A stretch of 56,735 nucleotides of DNA from Rossellomorea sp. BNER (GTDB taxonomy: Bacteria; Bacillota; Bacilli; Bacillales; Bacillaceae_B). Under the pieces are notes generated by a model, which saw only the letters and a list, made by a program, of their open reading frames with translations, did not search any database and was not told where the DNA came from. Made by a program: the position numbers and the translations under genes. Positions 1-9,411 of the stretch are shown piece after piece. The stretch spans positions 1-56,735 of the forward strand of contig JANAVG010000023.1 in NCBI GenBank assembly GCA_024213275.1, in the 5' to 3' direction. The number at the start of each line of letters is the position of its first letter. Position 1 is the first letter of the stretch.

Positions 1-3000
1 GCTTCTCTGAAACAAGTGTTCACCAGCGGTGAAGTCTTAAAGACCACTCACGCGAATACGTTTCATAAGCTGGTGAAGGACGTAAGGCTTGTCAATTTAT
101 ACGGACCGACGGAAGCCACGATTGATGTGACCTTCTTCAACTGTCCGCCAGAACAGCTGTCCTCCATCCCAATCGGTAAGCCGATTGACAATACGAAAAT
201 GTATATTGTGGACCGCCATCTTCATATGGTACCGGTCGGTGTGATGGGTGAACTGTGTATCAGCGGGGATGGAGTCGCAAGAGGATATCTGAATAACGAG
301 TCCCTAACGGCCGAAAAGTTTATTGACCATCCGTATGAGCCTGGCACGAAACTGTATAGGACAGGGGATCTGGCCAAATGGCTTCCAGATGGAAACATCG
401 AGTATTTGGGACGAATGGATAGTCAAATTAAAATCCGTGGATTCAGAATCGAGCTCGGTGAAGTGGAAAAAAGCTTGTTGGCGATAGAGGGAATTGAGGA
501 CGGAGTCGTCGTCGTGAAGGAAAACCATGACGACAAGCATTTAGCGGCTTACTATTTAGGCGATGCGGCGTTCTCAGCCGAAGAATTACGAAAGAAATTG
601 AAAGCCTTCCTTCCAGAATACATGATTCCGACGTATTTCGTGAAACTGGATCATATGCCAATGAGTGCGAATGGCAAAATCGATCGGAAGGCATTGCCGG
701 AGCCGGATCATGATAGTCTGGTTTCGACCCGTTACGAGGCACCGCAAAACGAGCTTCAAGAAAAGCTGGCCACCATTTGGTCGGACGTGTTAAAAAAGGA
801 GACCATCGGAATCCATGACAATTTCTTCGAAATCGGCGGCCATTCCTTAAAAGCCACCGTCGTGACAAATAAGGTGTTTCAAGTCTTACAAATGGATGTG
901 TCATTGAAGGCGTTCTTTGACCACCCAACCATCAAGGAATTGAGCGACCATATAGAGGGTCAAGCCGAACATCGCTATGAACAGATTCCCGTGTGCGGCG
1001 AACAGGATGTCTATGAAACCTCTTCTGCCCAAAAGAGAATGTACATGGTCCAGCAGCTAGAAAAGGGAACGGTCTATAATATGCCGGTACTATTTGCAGT
1101 CGAAGGTGACAGTGAACCGGAACGAATAGAAGAAACCTTCCAGAAACTGGTGAGTAGGCATGAGTCTCTGCGCACTTATTTTGCGGATGTGAATGGAGAA
1201 ATTGTTCAAAAAATCCATCCGGATCTCCCTTTTACAATGGAAAGAAGAGATGGAAGTGGCAGGACAGTGGAGGCTTTGGCGAAAGACTTTGTCCGCCCGT
1301 TTGAATTGGACCAGGTCCCTCTCTTTAGAGCGGAGCTCGCAGAGTCCGATGAAGGGACATATGTAATGGTGGACATGCATCATATCATCAGTGACGGTGT
1401 CTCGATTGAACGGTTACTCACTGAATTTAATGAGATATACAACGGGAAGGAACTTGAACCGTTAAGAATCCAATACAAAGACTTTGCCGCATGGCAGAAT
1501 ACTTTCCTGAAATCAGACGAGCTTAAAAAGCAGGAAGCCTATTGGATTCAACAATTTAGTGATGATATTCCGGTGTTAAACCTGCCTTACGATTACAAAA
1601 GACCGGTGATGCAGCGCTTTGAAGGGGATGAACGGAGATTCACCTTCAGTGAAGAACAAACCGAAGCCTTGCGCACAATTGCCAACGAAACAGGCAGCAC
1701 AATGCATATGGTCCTGTTGTCGGCCTTTTATATCCTGTTATCTAAATATAGCGGGCAGGAAGACCTTGTGATTGGGACTCCTGTGGCAGGAAGGCCGCAC
1801 GCCGATCTGCAGAATATTATCGGCATGTTCGTCAACACGCTCGCCCTCAGGAATCAGGCAGGGGGAGAAAAAAGCTACATTGAATTCCTGGAGGAAGTCA
1901 AACAGAATTCCCTGCATGCTTATGACAACCAAAGCTACCAGTTCGAAGAACTCATCGACAAACTTCAAGTGAATCGGGATACAAGCAGGCACCCGCTGTT
2001 TGACGTCATGTTTACGATGAATCACCGTGAAGAAGTGGGAGAAAGGGAATCCGAAGGATTGCAGTTAAACCCGGTGCTTCAGCCAAGCAATCAGTCTAAA
2101 TTCGATCTTACCCTCCATGTCACAGAGGGACATCGGAAATTGAAGGGAAGCTTTGAATACGCTGCCAGCCTTTTCAAGGGTGAAACCATCGGAAGAATGA
2201 TTGATCATTTTACGGAAATTGTGGCCTGTATCTGCCGGAATAAAGACGTCAGATTATCGGAGATAGAGATGATGTCGGAAGCGGAAAAACATCAAATCTT
2301 ACATGACTTTAATGATACGAAGGCAGATTACCCAAGAGAAAAGACGATCGTCCAGTTGTTTGAGGAGCAGGCAGCCAGGACTCCTGATCATATTGCGGTA
2401 GTGTTCGAGGATAGTCATGTAACTTATTCTGAGCTTAATGAACGATCAAATGCATATGCAAGGATGCTAAGGGACAAAGGTGTAAAAGCAGGAGATTGTG
2501 TAGGTATAATGTTAGAAAGATCAATGGAAATGGTTGAAGGAATAATCGGTATTCTAAAATCTGGAGCAGCATACTTACCTATAGACCCAAAAAATCCGAA
2601 TGAACGAATCGAGTTTATGTTAAGAGATGCAACTATAAACATTTTATTAACTTCTTCAGAATTCTACGGCCGGTTTGATTTTGCGGGCGAGATGGTCGAT
2701 GTAATCGATATAGAGAAATACGATGAACATATACAGAACCTAGAATTAGTGATTAAACCAAATGATTTAGCCTATATTATATATACGTCAGGGACAACGG
2801 GACATCCTAAAGGTGTAATGGTTGAACATCAAAGTCTCACTCAGACAATGTTATGGGAAAAAGACGAATACAAATACAATGAAAAAAATGTAGTCCTTCC
2901 ATTAGTAAACTATGCATTTGATGGGTTTAACATATTATTTTATACACCGCTTATCTCGGGAAGTAAGGTAGTGTTAGTAAATAATGAAGATATGAGCAAT

Positions 3001-4818
3001 CCATCAAAAATAAGTAAGTATATAAGACAGTACGGGATAACCGATTATTTTAGTGTTCCATCGATTTACTTAATGGTTGCGGAATATCTAATACAGTACG
3101 AACGACTGGACTTAGGTTTCGTTACTTTGGTTGGGGAAGAAATGCCTGAAAAAGCAATCGAATACACCAAAAGATTAAGTGCAGAAATCGAAATCGTTAA
3201 CGGTTATGGACCGTCAGAGAGTACTGTATGGACTACGGTAAAGAGGCGGGTTGAACATGATTGCAGGGATCTTATAGGAAAACCAATTGCAAATACAAGT
3301 GTAATACTCTTGGATAAAGGTCAGAATATAGTCCCGATAGGTATTCCTGGAGAAATTTATATTGGTGGAAGCAGATTAGCTAGAGGATATTTAAATAATC
3401 CGGAACTCACAGTAGAGAAATTCATTGAAAACCCATTTAAACCGGGAGAAAGATTGTATAAAACTGGAGATGTTGGAAAATGGTCAATTGATGGAAATAT
3501 TCAGTTCCTTGGAAGGGAAGACAACCAAGTAAAAATAAGGGGGATTAGAATAGAACTCAAGGAAATAGAGGCTGCATTACTTCGCTATCCGAATATAAAA
3601 GAAACAGTGGTTATGGTAAATGAGAGTAAAGAGCACGGAAAATACCTCTGTGCTTACGTTACCGTTACAAGTGCACTGGAAAAGGTCAAACTAAAAGAAT
3701 ATTTAAAAGAAAGCTTACCTGAATATATGGTTCCCTCTTTTATAAAAGTTATTGAGAATATTCCACTTTCAAGAAATGGGAAAGTGGATCGCAAATCACT
3801 TCCTGAACTAACAACTAATGATTTAATTTATGGAAAGTATGAAGCACCAAGAAACCAAACAGAGACAAAATTAGCTGAATTGTGGAATGATGTTTTAGGG
3901 ACAAATAGAGTGGGAATTGAAGATAACTTCTTTGAATTGGGAGGAGATTCCCTAAAACTAATAAAGCTATTATCTAGAACAAAAGACATTTTTGGTATCG
4001 AAATTGAACTGAATAGATTGTATAAAAGCCCTACTATAGAATTTATGGCAAAATATATTCTAAATGAAGAGTACAGCAGTAAGTATGGTGTGGATATGTT
4101 ACAGTTACTGAACAAGAAGCAAGATAAAAATATTTTTGCTTTTCCAGCAGTAGGTGGGTTTGGAATCGTTTATAGCGATTTGGCAAAGTCAATCCAAACT
4201 CACTCCTTTTATGCATTTGATTTTATTGAAGGAGAAGAGAGAGTTAAACAATATGTGGAACTAATTCTAAGCACACAACCTGAAGGACCTTATCAATTAT
4301 TGGGTTACTCGGCAGGCGGTAACTTAGCATTTGAAGTTGCAGTGGAATTGGAACGTTGGGGAAAAGAAGTATCAGATCTCATTCTATTGGATAGTTATAA
4401 GATTAATAATAAACAGACAGAGATTCAATCAGCTTATTTAGACAACTTGTATCAGAATATCGTAGAGGAAGCAAAGAATGATCCGATGTTTAAAGAGTAT
4501 CTTGAAATTGAGTACTTTAGAGAAAAAGTAATAGCTAGGGTAAAAGCGTATACTCAATTTCTAAACAGCCTTGCACATGAACACATCATTCATGCAAACA
4601 TCCATTTTATTAGAGCAGAAGAGAATAAAGAGGAAAAAGATAATGATCAATTTATACTGCTTGATTGGGAGGACTTTACTAATAGAACAGTAGAGTATTT
4701 TAATGGATTTGGAGAACATGGAGATATGCTTACTCATGATTATTTACCTGGTAATACGGTATTGATAAGCGACATTTTAAAGAATACAGAACAATATTCA
4801 TTACCCTATAAAGCATAA
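1..4818 (+). CDS. Non-ribosomal peptide synthetase, 3' part (A'-PCP-C-A-PCP-TE)
   Basis: Open from the first base, so the true start lies left of the window. Residues are counted from base 1. The C-terminal half of an adenylation domain (1-235) is followed by a carrier domain with the phosphopantetheine serine in GGHSL (S282), a condensation domain (about 335-760, HHIISDG at about 460), a complete adenylation domain (about 779-1277, YTSGTTGHPKG near 930), a second carrier (GGDSL, S1317) and a terminal thioesterase (GYSAGG, S1437). The thioesterase marks this as the last protein of the assembly line, releasing or cyclising the peptide. No epimerisation domain is present. The gene leads into a two-component system, type II thioesterase, PPTase, ABC transporter and RND pump. 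GC content drops visibly from about base 2430, between the C and A domains of the last module. The product cannot be named. Confidence 0.95.
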   Translation, partial: ASLKQVFTSGEVLKTTHANTFHKLVKDVRLVNLYGPTEATIDVTFFNCPPEQLSSIPIGKPIDNTKMYIVDRHLHMVPVGVMGELCISGDGVARGYLNNESLTAEKFIDHPYEPGTKLYRTGDLAKWLPDGNIEYLGRMDSQIKIRGFRIELGEVEKSLLAIEGIEDGVVVVKENHDDKHLAAYYLGDAAFSAEELRKKLKAFLPEYMIPTYFVKLDHMPMSANGKIDRKALPEPDHDSLVSTRYEAPQNELQEKLATIWSDVLKKETIGIHDNFFEIGGHSLKATVVTNKVFQVLQMDVSLKAFFDHPTIKELSDHIEGQAEHRYEQIPVCGEQDVYETSSAQKRMYMVQQLEKGTVYNMPVLFAVEGDSEPERIEETFQKLVSRHESLRTYFADVNGEIVQKIHPDLPFTMERRDGSGRTVEALAKDFVRPFELDQVPLFRAELAESDEGTYVMVDMHHIISDGVSIERLLTEFNEIYNGKELEPLRIQYKDFAAWQNTFLKSDELKKQEAYWIQQFSDDIPVLNLPYDYKRPVMQRFEGDERRFTFSEEQTEALRTIANETGSTMHMVLLSAFYILLSKYSGQEDLVIGTPVAGRPHADLQNIIGMFVNTLALRNQAGGEKSYIEFLEEVKQNSLHAYDNQSYQFEELIDKLQVNRDTSRHPLFDVMFTMNHREEVGERESEGLQLNPVLQPSNQSKFDLTLHVTEGHRKLKGSFEYAASLFKGETIGRMIDHFTEIVACICRNKDVRLSEIEMMSEAEKHQILHDFNDTKADYPREKTIVQLFEEQAARTPDHIAVVFEDSHVTYSELNERSNAYARMLRDKGVKAGDCVGIMLERSMEMVEGIIGILKSGAAYLPIDPKNPNERIEFMLRDATINILLTSSEFYGRFDFAGEMVDVIDIEKYDEHIQNLELVIKPNDLAYIIYTSGTTGHPKGVMVEHQSLTQTMLWEKDEYKYNEKNVVLPLVNYAFDGFNILFYTPLISGSKVVLVNNEDMSNPSKISKYIRQYGITDYFSVPSIYLMVAEYLIQYERLDLGFVTLVGEEMPEKAIEYTKRLSAEIEIVNGYGPSESTVWTTVKRRVEHDCRDLIGKPIANTSVILLDKGQNIVPIGIPGEIYIGGSRLARGYLNNPELTVEKFIENPFKPGERLYKTGDVGKWSIDGNIQFLGREDNQVKIRGIRIELKEIEAALLRYPNIKETVVMVNESKEHGKYLCAYVTVTSALEKVKLKEYLKESLPEYMVPSFIKVIENIPLSRNGKVDRKSLPELTTNDLIYGKYEAPRNQTETKLAELWNDVLGTNRVGIEDNFFELGGDSLKLIKLLSRTKDIFGIEIELNRLYKSPTIEFMAKYILNEEYSSKYGVDMLQLLNKKQDKNIFAFPAVGGFGIVYSDLAKSIQTHSFYAFDFIEGEERVKQYVELILSTQPEGPYQLLGYSAGGNLAFEVAVELERWGKEVSDLILLDSYKINNKQTEIQSAYLDNLYQNIVEEAKNDPMFKEYLEIEYFREKVIARVKAYTQFLNSLAHEHIIHANIHFIRAEENKEEKDNDQFILLDWEDFTNRTVEYFNGFGEHGDMLTHDYLPGNTVLISDILKNTEQYSLPYKA

Positions 4819-4845
4819 TCAGGACATATAAAAAATAAGTAGAAA

Positions 4846-4972
4846 GAGGCTGTCTCATAGGGGGGCGGAACCACTGCGATTGTTCATATCTAGAAGAAGA
4901 TTTTTAGGGTTTCTTCTATGCTATTGAAGTTGTGGTTCCTGACACCTTGAATTTGAGGCAGCCCTATTTTTT
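4846..4972 (+). terminator. Large nested hairpin ending in a T-run after the NRPS gene
   Basis: An outer stem (GAGGCTGTCTCA at 4846 with TGAGGCAGCCC at 4954) encloses a second perfect stem (GGAACCAC at 4867 with GTGGTTCC at 4932) and an inner AGAAGAA/TTCTTCT pairing. It ends in seven T. It can terminate the NRPS transcript, but at about 120 bases with terminal inverted repeats it also resembles a MITE or an IS-end relic. Confidence 0.6.
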
Positions 4973-5139
4973 TATTGCTCTGTACAATGTTATTGCATAT
5001 AACACTTGAAAAATGGAAGTGATTTACTGTAACTTAATGTAGGGATAGCATTTGACCAAGTCAAATGCTTGATGTAAGAAAAAGCAAAAGACTGAACCGT
5101 TTTTAATGAGTATTAACCATTATAGAAGAAGGTGAAATT

Positions 5140-5823
5140 TTGGAGAATACATACAAGCTGTTGATCATTGAAGACGATAAGGATATGGCCGAGGCATTAC
5201 AAAATCTTCTTGTTAAATGGAAATTTGACACCGTTATATGTAAAGATTTTGATAATATACTAACAATCGTTGAGAAAGAAGAACCGCAAATCATATTGAT
5301 GGACATTAATATCCCTTCCTTCGATGGTTTTTATTGGTGTAAAAAAATAAGGGAAATTTCAAGTGTGCCTATTATTTTTTGCTCTTCTAGAAACAGTAAT
5401 ATGGATATCGTCATGGCTATAAATAATGGAGGGGATGATTATATTCAAAAGCCGTTTGATAGTCATGTATTGGTGGCTAAATTACAAGCGATCATAAGAA
5501 GAACCTACGAATACAGAACAACTGAATCTCAGTTAATCGAATCCAATGGTGTGATACTAAACCTAAACGATACAAAAATATACTATCAAGATCAAAGTCT
5601 AGAACTCACCAAAAATGAATTTAAAATTTTAAAAACGTTAATGGAAAATAAGGGCATGGTTGTTTCGCGTGATAATTTAATGAGAACGCTTTGGAATGAT
5701 GATATTTACGTAAATGAAAATACATTGACGGTAAATATAAATAGACTAAGGAATAGATTAGAGGGGATCAAGGTACATGATTTCATTTTAACCAAAAAAG
5801 GAATGGGATATATAATTCAATGA
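5140..5823 (+). CDS. Bce-type response regulator (OmpR family)
   Basis: 227 residues: a receiver domain (phospho-acceptor D55 in LMDINIPSFDG, EDD pocket near 11-13, conserved lysine in QKPFD) and a C-terminal winged-helix DNA-binding domain. The start is TTG, with AGAAGGTG upstream. It overlaps the histidine kinase gene by four bases (ATGA). By family, regulators of this type turn on an adjacent BceAB-like transporter in response to cell-envelope-active peptides. Here the transporter follows four genes later, so self-protection against the peptide of this locus is the likely role (inference). Confidence 0.9.
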   Translation: MENTYKLLIIEDDKDMAEALQNLLVKWKFDTVICKDFDNILTIVEKEEPQIILMDINIPSFDGFYWCKKIREISSVPIIFCSSRNSNMDIVMAINNGGDDYIQKPFDSHVLVAKLQAIIRRTYEYRTTESQLIESNGVILNLNDTKIYYQDQSLELTKNEFKILKTLMENKGMVVSRDNLMRTLWNDDIYVNENTLTVNINRLRNRLEGIKVHDFILTKKGMGYIIQ

Positions 5824-6842
5824 AATTAAGTGATTATGCAAGAAGTCATAGGTTATGGATTTTATGTCATTTACTAATTCTGATAGTGATCAATGGGGTA
5901 TTGTTTACAAGTACCTTTATCCATCAAAGTTATAAAGACATTTTTTATTTGGATATATTGATCGTAGTTATTTTGCTGTTCAACATATTCTATGGGTTCA
6001 TCAATGAGAAAAAAAAATATGAAGTCGCTTTTACTAGTTCTATAGAAACATTGAAAAAAAACGGAAGTAGAAATGATTATTTTATAGATATGCTTGTAAA
6101 AGTCTCAAAAAAACAGCAAAATATATTTTTAGAAATTGAAGAAGATTACAAGAATGGCATTAACGAAATACAAGACTACACTACTCAATGGGTCCATGAC
6201 ATAAAAGTTAATATAGCTGTATGTGATCTTCTGCTAGACGAGATGGAAGCGGAAAGCAGTAGAGAGTTCCGTAATCAAATCGAACAAATTAAATTTAGGA
6301 TCAACCACATATTACATGTGACAAGGGCTAATCACTACGATCAGGACATTTTAGCGGGAGAAGTAGATGTTTGTCATGTTTTAAGAAGTGCCATCAAAGA
6401 GAACGCTCTTTTCTTTATTAATAAAAACATTGAGATTGAGACTGATTTGAGTCCATTTAGCGTTATCAGTGATGAACGTTGGATTTATTATATTTTTGGC
6501 CAAATCCTTAATAACAGCAGTAAATATACACCTGAGGGAGGGACGTTGACCATTAAAACAAATGAAGATAACCAAGCCTATTATGTAACCATCAAGGATA
6601 ATGGAATAGGGATTTCGAAAGAGGATTTATCAAGGGTTTTTAATAAGGGATTTACAGGTAAAAATGGAAAGATTGGAACGAAATCTACAGGTATGGGATT
6701 ATATTATGCTAAAAAAATGGCTGAAAAGCTAAGTGTAGACATTAAGGTGGATAGTGAGGAAGGTAAGTATACTGAATTTTCCATCATATTTTATAAGCTA
6801 TCCGATTATTATAAAGTGTCAAATGAGGCAATACATATTTAA
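5820..6842 (+). CDS. Bce-type intramembrane-sensing histidine kinase
   Basis: 340 residues. Two N-terminal membrane helices (about 13-34 and 40-60) are separated by only a few residues, so there is no extracellular sensor; this is typical of BceS-type kinases that sense through their ABC transporter. The phospho-acceptor is H126 in WVHDIK. The ATPase domain has an N-box (NQILNNSSKYTPEG-like), DNGIGI and a GMGLYYAKKMAE G-box. It is translationally coupled to the response regulator. Confidence 0.9.
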   Translation: MKLSDYARSHRLWILCHLLILIVINGVLFTSTFIHQSYKDIFYLDILIVVILLFNIFYGFINEKKKYEVAFTSSIETLKKNGSRNDYFIDMLVKVSKKQQNIFLEIEEDYKNGINEIQDYTTQWVHDIKVNIAVCDLLLDEMEAESSREFRNQIEQIKFRINHILHVTRANHYDQDILAGEVDVCHVLRSAIKENALFFINKNIEIETDLSPFSVISDERWIYYIFGQILNNSSKYTPEGGTLTIKTNEDNQAYYVTIKDNGIGISKEDLSRVFNKGFTGKNGKIGTKSTGMGLYYAKKMAEKLSVDIKVDSEEGKYTEFSIIFYKLSDYYKVSNEAIHI

Positions 6843-6865
6843 TCCATAAAATAGGAGGTAATCGA

Positions 6866-7603
6866 ATGGGAAAAGTAAAACTATTTTGTATTCCATTTGC
6901 AGGTGGGTCAGCAGTGATTTATTCTAAGTGGAAAAAATGGATGGCTCATTCTATCGAGGTAAATGAAGTGGAACTCGCAGGTAGGGGGAGAAGAATGAAC
7001 GAACCCTTAATAGAAAATATGGAAGAAATGGTCGAGGATATATATGATTCTATCAAGAATTATATAACAGAACCCTATTCCATTTTTGGACATAGTATGG
7101 GAGGGCTTCTTACATATGAGCTTTGCCATAAACTACAAAAAGAAGGCTACCCAGCTCCCGTTCACGTATTTGTCTCAGGTAGAAAAGCTCCACAGTTGAA
7201 AGCAAGAAAAAAACTAATTCATAGCCTGCCAGATCAAGAATTTATTACTGAGATTCTAAAATATGATGGGATGGATAAGAATATTTTTGAGAACAAGGAA
7301 TTGGCGAATATCTTCCTGCCGATTTTGAAAGCTGATTTTAAGTTAATTGAAACCTATAAGTTCAATCCTCCATTTAATTTACTTAAATCCAATATTTCTG
7401 TTTTTCATGGAATGGATGATAAGACAGTTGATGTTGAGGAGCTATCTCTTTGGAGTGAAGTAACCAAAAAGGAAAGTAAGATTTATACATTTCCAGGCGG
7501 ACATTTCTTTATAAACGAATATCCCGAACAGGTAGTGAACAAAATCAATGAAACCTTGAGCGGTCTAAAAGAAGAAGTGAAACAGAAAGCAACCATGATG
7601 TAG
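6866..7603 (+). CDS. Type II (external) thioesterase, GrsT/SrfAD family
   Basis: 245 residues with an alpha/beta-hydrolase fold: FCIPFAGGSA near the N-terminus, nucleophile S77 in GHSMGG, and a C-terminal catalytic histidine in PGGHFF. Enzymes of this family remove misprimed or stalled acyl groups from carrier-domain phosphopantetheine and so keep the NRPS running. The start has a strong site (AGGAGG, eight bases upstream). It lies between the two-component genes and the PPTase, probably in one transcript. Confidence 0.93.
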   Translation: MGKVKLFCIPFAGGSAVIYSKWKKWMAHSIEVNEVELAGRGRRMNEPLIENMEEMVEDIYDSIKNYITEPYSIFGHSMGGLLTYELCHKLQKEGYPAPVHVFVSGRKAPQLKARKKLIHSLPDQEFITEILKYDGMDKNIFENKELANIFLPILKADFKLIETYKFNPPFNLLKSNISVFHGMDDKTVDVEELSLWSEVTKKESKIYTFPGGHFFINEYPEQVVNKINETLSGLKEEVKQKATMM

Positions 7604-7662
7604 AAAAGCCTTTCTTTAATTTGATGAAGTTGTCATTATTCTATACAAGTGGTGGTATTGTA

Positions 7663-8373
7663 ATGGGTGATATATTTTGCGTTCATATTAGTGAGGATTT
7701 AGATCCTTCTATTTTTAATAGATTAAAAGAGTGTTTGTCTCTAGAAAAGAGAAGAAAAATTGAAAGGTTTTATCATTTTAGTGATGCACAAAGGGGGCTA
7801 TTCTCAGAATTATTAATACGTTACATCATTAGAAAAAAAGGGTTTTTAGGTAAAGAAATTCATTTTGAAGTAAATCGTTATGGAAAGCCGTTTTTTTCGA
7901 AAATTTCCGATTTCGAGTTCAATATAAGTCATTCGGGAGAGTGGATTGTTTGTGCGGTTGATCAAAGTCCTGTTGGAATTGATGTAGAACTGGTTAGTAC
8001 TATTGATTTTGATATTGCTCATCAATTTTTCACAGCGAAAGAATGTGAGTATATATTTTCATCTGAAGAACAAAAACTATCTAGGTTCTATGAGATATGG
8101 ACACTAAAAGAAAGTTATATAAAAGCAATTGGTCTTGGCCTATCTATTCCTCTAAATTCATTTTCAATCATCAAACAGGAATCATATTTTACAGTTGAAA
8201 CAGAGAAATCAATGGATGTGCCACTTTATTTAACACAAATAAAACTTGATCACGCCTACAAGTTGGCAGTATGTTCCTATAATAGGTATAAATCTAATCA
8301 ACTTACCCTCGTTCGTTCAGCAGACTTGGTTGAATTTACGCTAAAAGAAATTCATCCCCTTTATGAAACATAA
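7663..8373 (+). CDS. sfp: 4'-phosphopantetheinyl transferase, Sfp type
   Basis: About 236 residues from the ATG at 7663, preferred because GGTGG lies seven bases upstream; in-frame TTG/ATG codons at 7621-7626 have no ribosome site. Family motifs are all present: RYGKP (72-76), FNISHSG (about 86-92), magnesium ligands in GIDVE (D107, E109) and WTLKESYIKAIGLGL (E150, K154). It transfers phosphopantetheine from coenzyme A to the serines of the NRPS carrier domains. Clustering with the synthetase suggests a dedicated copy. A weak hairpin (8372-8391) overlaps the gene end. Confidence 0.93.
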   Translation: MGDIFCVHISEDLDPSIFNRLKECLSLEKRRKIERFYHFSDAQRGLFSELLIRYIIRKKGFLGKEIHFEVNRYGKPFFSKISDFEFNISHSGEWIVCAVDQSPVGIDVELVSTIDFDIAHQFFTAKECEYIFSSEEQKLSRFYEIWTLKESYIKAIGLGLSIPLNSFSIIKQESYFTVETEKSMDVPLYLTQIKLDHAYKLAVCSYNRYKSNQLTLVRSADLVEFTLKEIHPLYET

Positions 8374-8646
8374 GGAGCAATTCCGCTCCTTATAGCCTCT
8401 TAATGCCTTACCTGCCATACATCTTTTCTTCTGCTTGATCTTCTTAGTAAAATAACGGATACAAAAAATCCATTGTCCTCTTTCATCTAACCTCAATCTA
8501 ACATGAATGTCACATTCCCTTTTAGAAATGTAACCTAAATCGATAGTAGCGTTCTTTTCCTCTAATTTATAATTCAACTATAGGAACCAATCTGATGATA
8601 ATTTTAATGTCCATTAGTATAGGCAGATTTTATGGAGGTTGTATAG
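8374..8646. other. Gap between PPTase and bceA-like gene
   Basis: It holds the weak hairpin AAGGAGC/GCTCCTT (8372-8391) and, on the minus strand, a 78-codon open frame (8341-8577) without a ribosome site that I do not call. The presumed promoter and regulator site for the transporter lie here, but no clear inverted repeat was found. Confidence 0.4.
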
Positions 8647-9411
8647 ATGAAGAAAATAGTAGAGGTATCAAAAGTGATCAAGGAGTATGGGGAAATCGGC
8701 AGTACTTTCCGTGCACTTAAAGAGGTAAACTTAGATATCGATCAAGGTGAATTTGTCGGGATTATGGGTCCATCAGGTTCAGGAAAAACAACGTTATTAA
8801 ATATTATGTCTACCATTGATAAAGCCACTTTAGGGGAAGTGTTAATTGATGGGGAGAAAATTGGTGATTACAAGGATGCAGAACTTGCAAAGTTCAGGAG
8901 GGACACGATTGGATTTGTCTTTCAGGCTTTTAATTTATTAGACAATATGACGATAAGAGATAACATCGCTCTCCCTCTTACATTGAACAATGTAAAGCTA
9001 AATATCATCCTTAAAAAAATTGATGAATTAACGAACCTTTTGGGAATTTCAAATCAGTTAGATAAATATCCATATGAATTGTCAGGTGGTCAAAAGCAGA
9101 GGGTAGCTATTTGCCGGGCGTTAATTACATCGCCAAAGGTCATTTTCGCGGATGAACCAACCGGGGCACTTGATTCTAAGTCATCCTCAGAGGTTCTGGA
9201 ATGTTTTAAAAATATTAATAAAACAATAGGAACAACTATCATCATGGTTACCCATGATGCCAATGCAGCAAGTTATTGTGACAGGGTCATGTTCTTAAAG
9301 GACGGTAAATTACACGGAAGATTGGACAGCAATGGAAATAAAAAGGAATTATTCAAGAAAGTCTTAAACATGTTGGCCGTAATGGGAGGAACGGAAAATG
9401 AATTCCTTTAA
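8647..9411 (+). CDS. ABC transporter ATPase, BceA type
   Basis: 254 residues. Walker A GPSGSGKTT, Q-loop VFQAFNLLDNMT, signature LSGGQKQR, Walker B VIFADEPTGALDS and the H-loop THD are all present, in the MacB/BceA arrangement. It overlaps the permease gene by 14 bases. With the permease it should form a peptide-detoxification and sensing module with the Bce-type two-component pair upstream; by family such modules protect against bacitracin-like or lipid II-binding peptides. Confidence 0.92.
   Translation: MKKIVEVSKVIKEYGEIGSTFRALKEVNLDIDQGEFVGIMGPSGSGKTTLLNIMSTIDKATLGEVLIDGEKIGDYKDAELAKFRRDTIGFVFQAFNLLDNMTIRDNIALPLTLNNVKLNIILKKIDELTNLLGISNQLDKYPYELSGGQKQRVAICRALITSPKVIFADEPTGALDSKSSSEVLECFKNINKTIGTTIIMVTHDANAASYCDRVMFLKDGKLHGRLDSNGNKKELFKKVLNMLAVMGGTENEFL

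Noticed and set aside
443..928. Minus-strand open frame of 161 codons
   Set aside because: Shadow of the GC-richer part of the NRPS gene.
8341..8577. 78-codon minus-strand open frame next to the PPTase gene
   Set aside because: It looks partly protein-like but has no ribosome site, runs through the hairpin at 8372 and overlaps the PPTase gene end.
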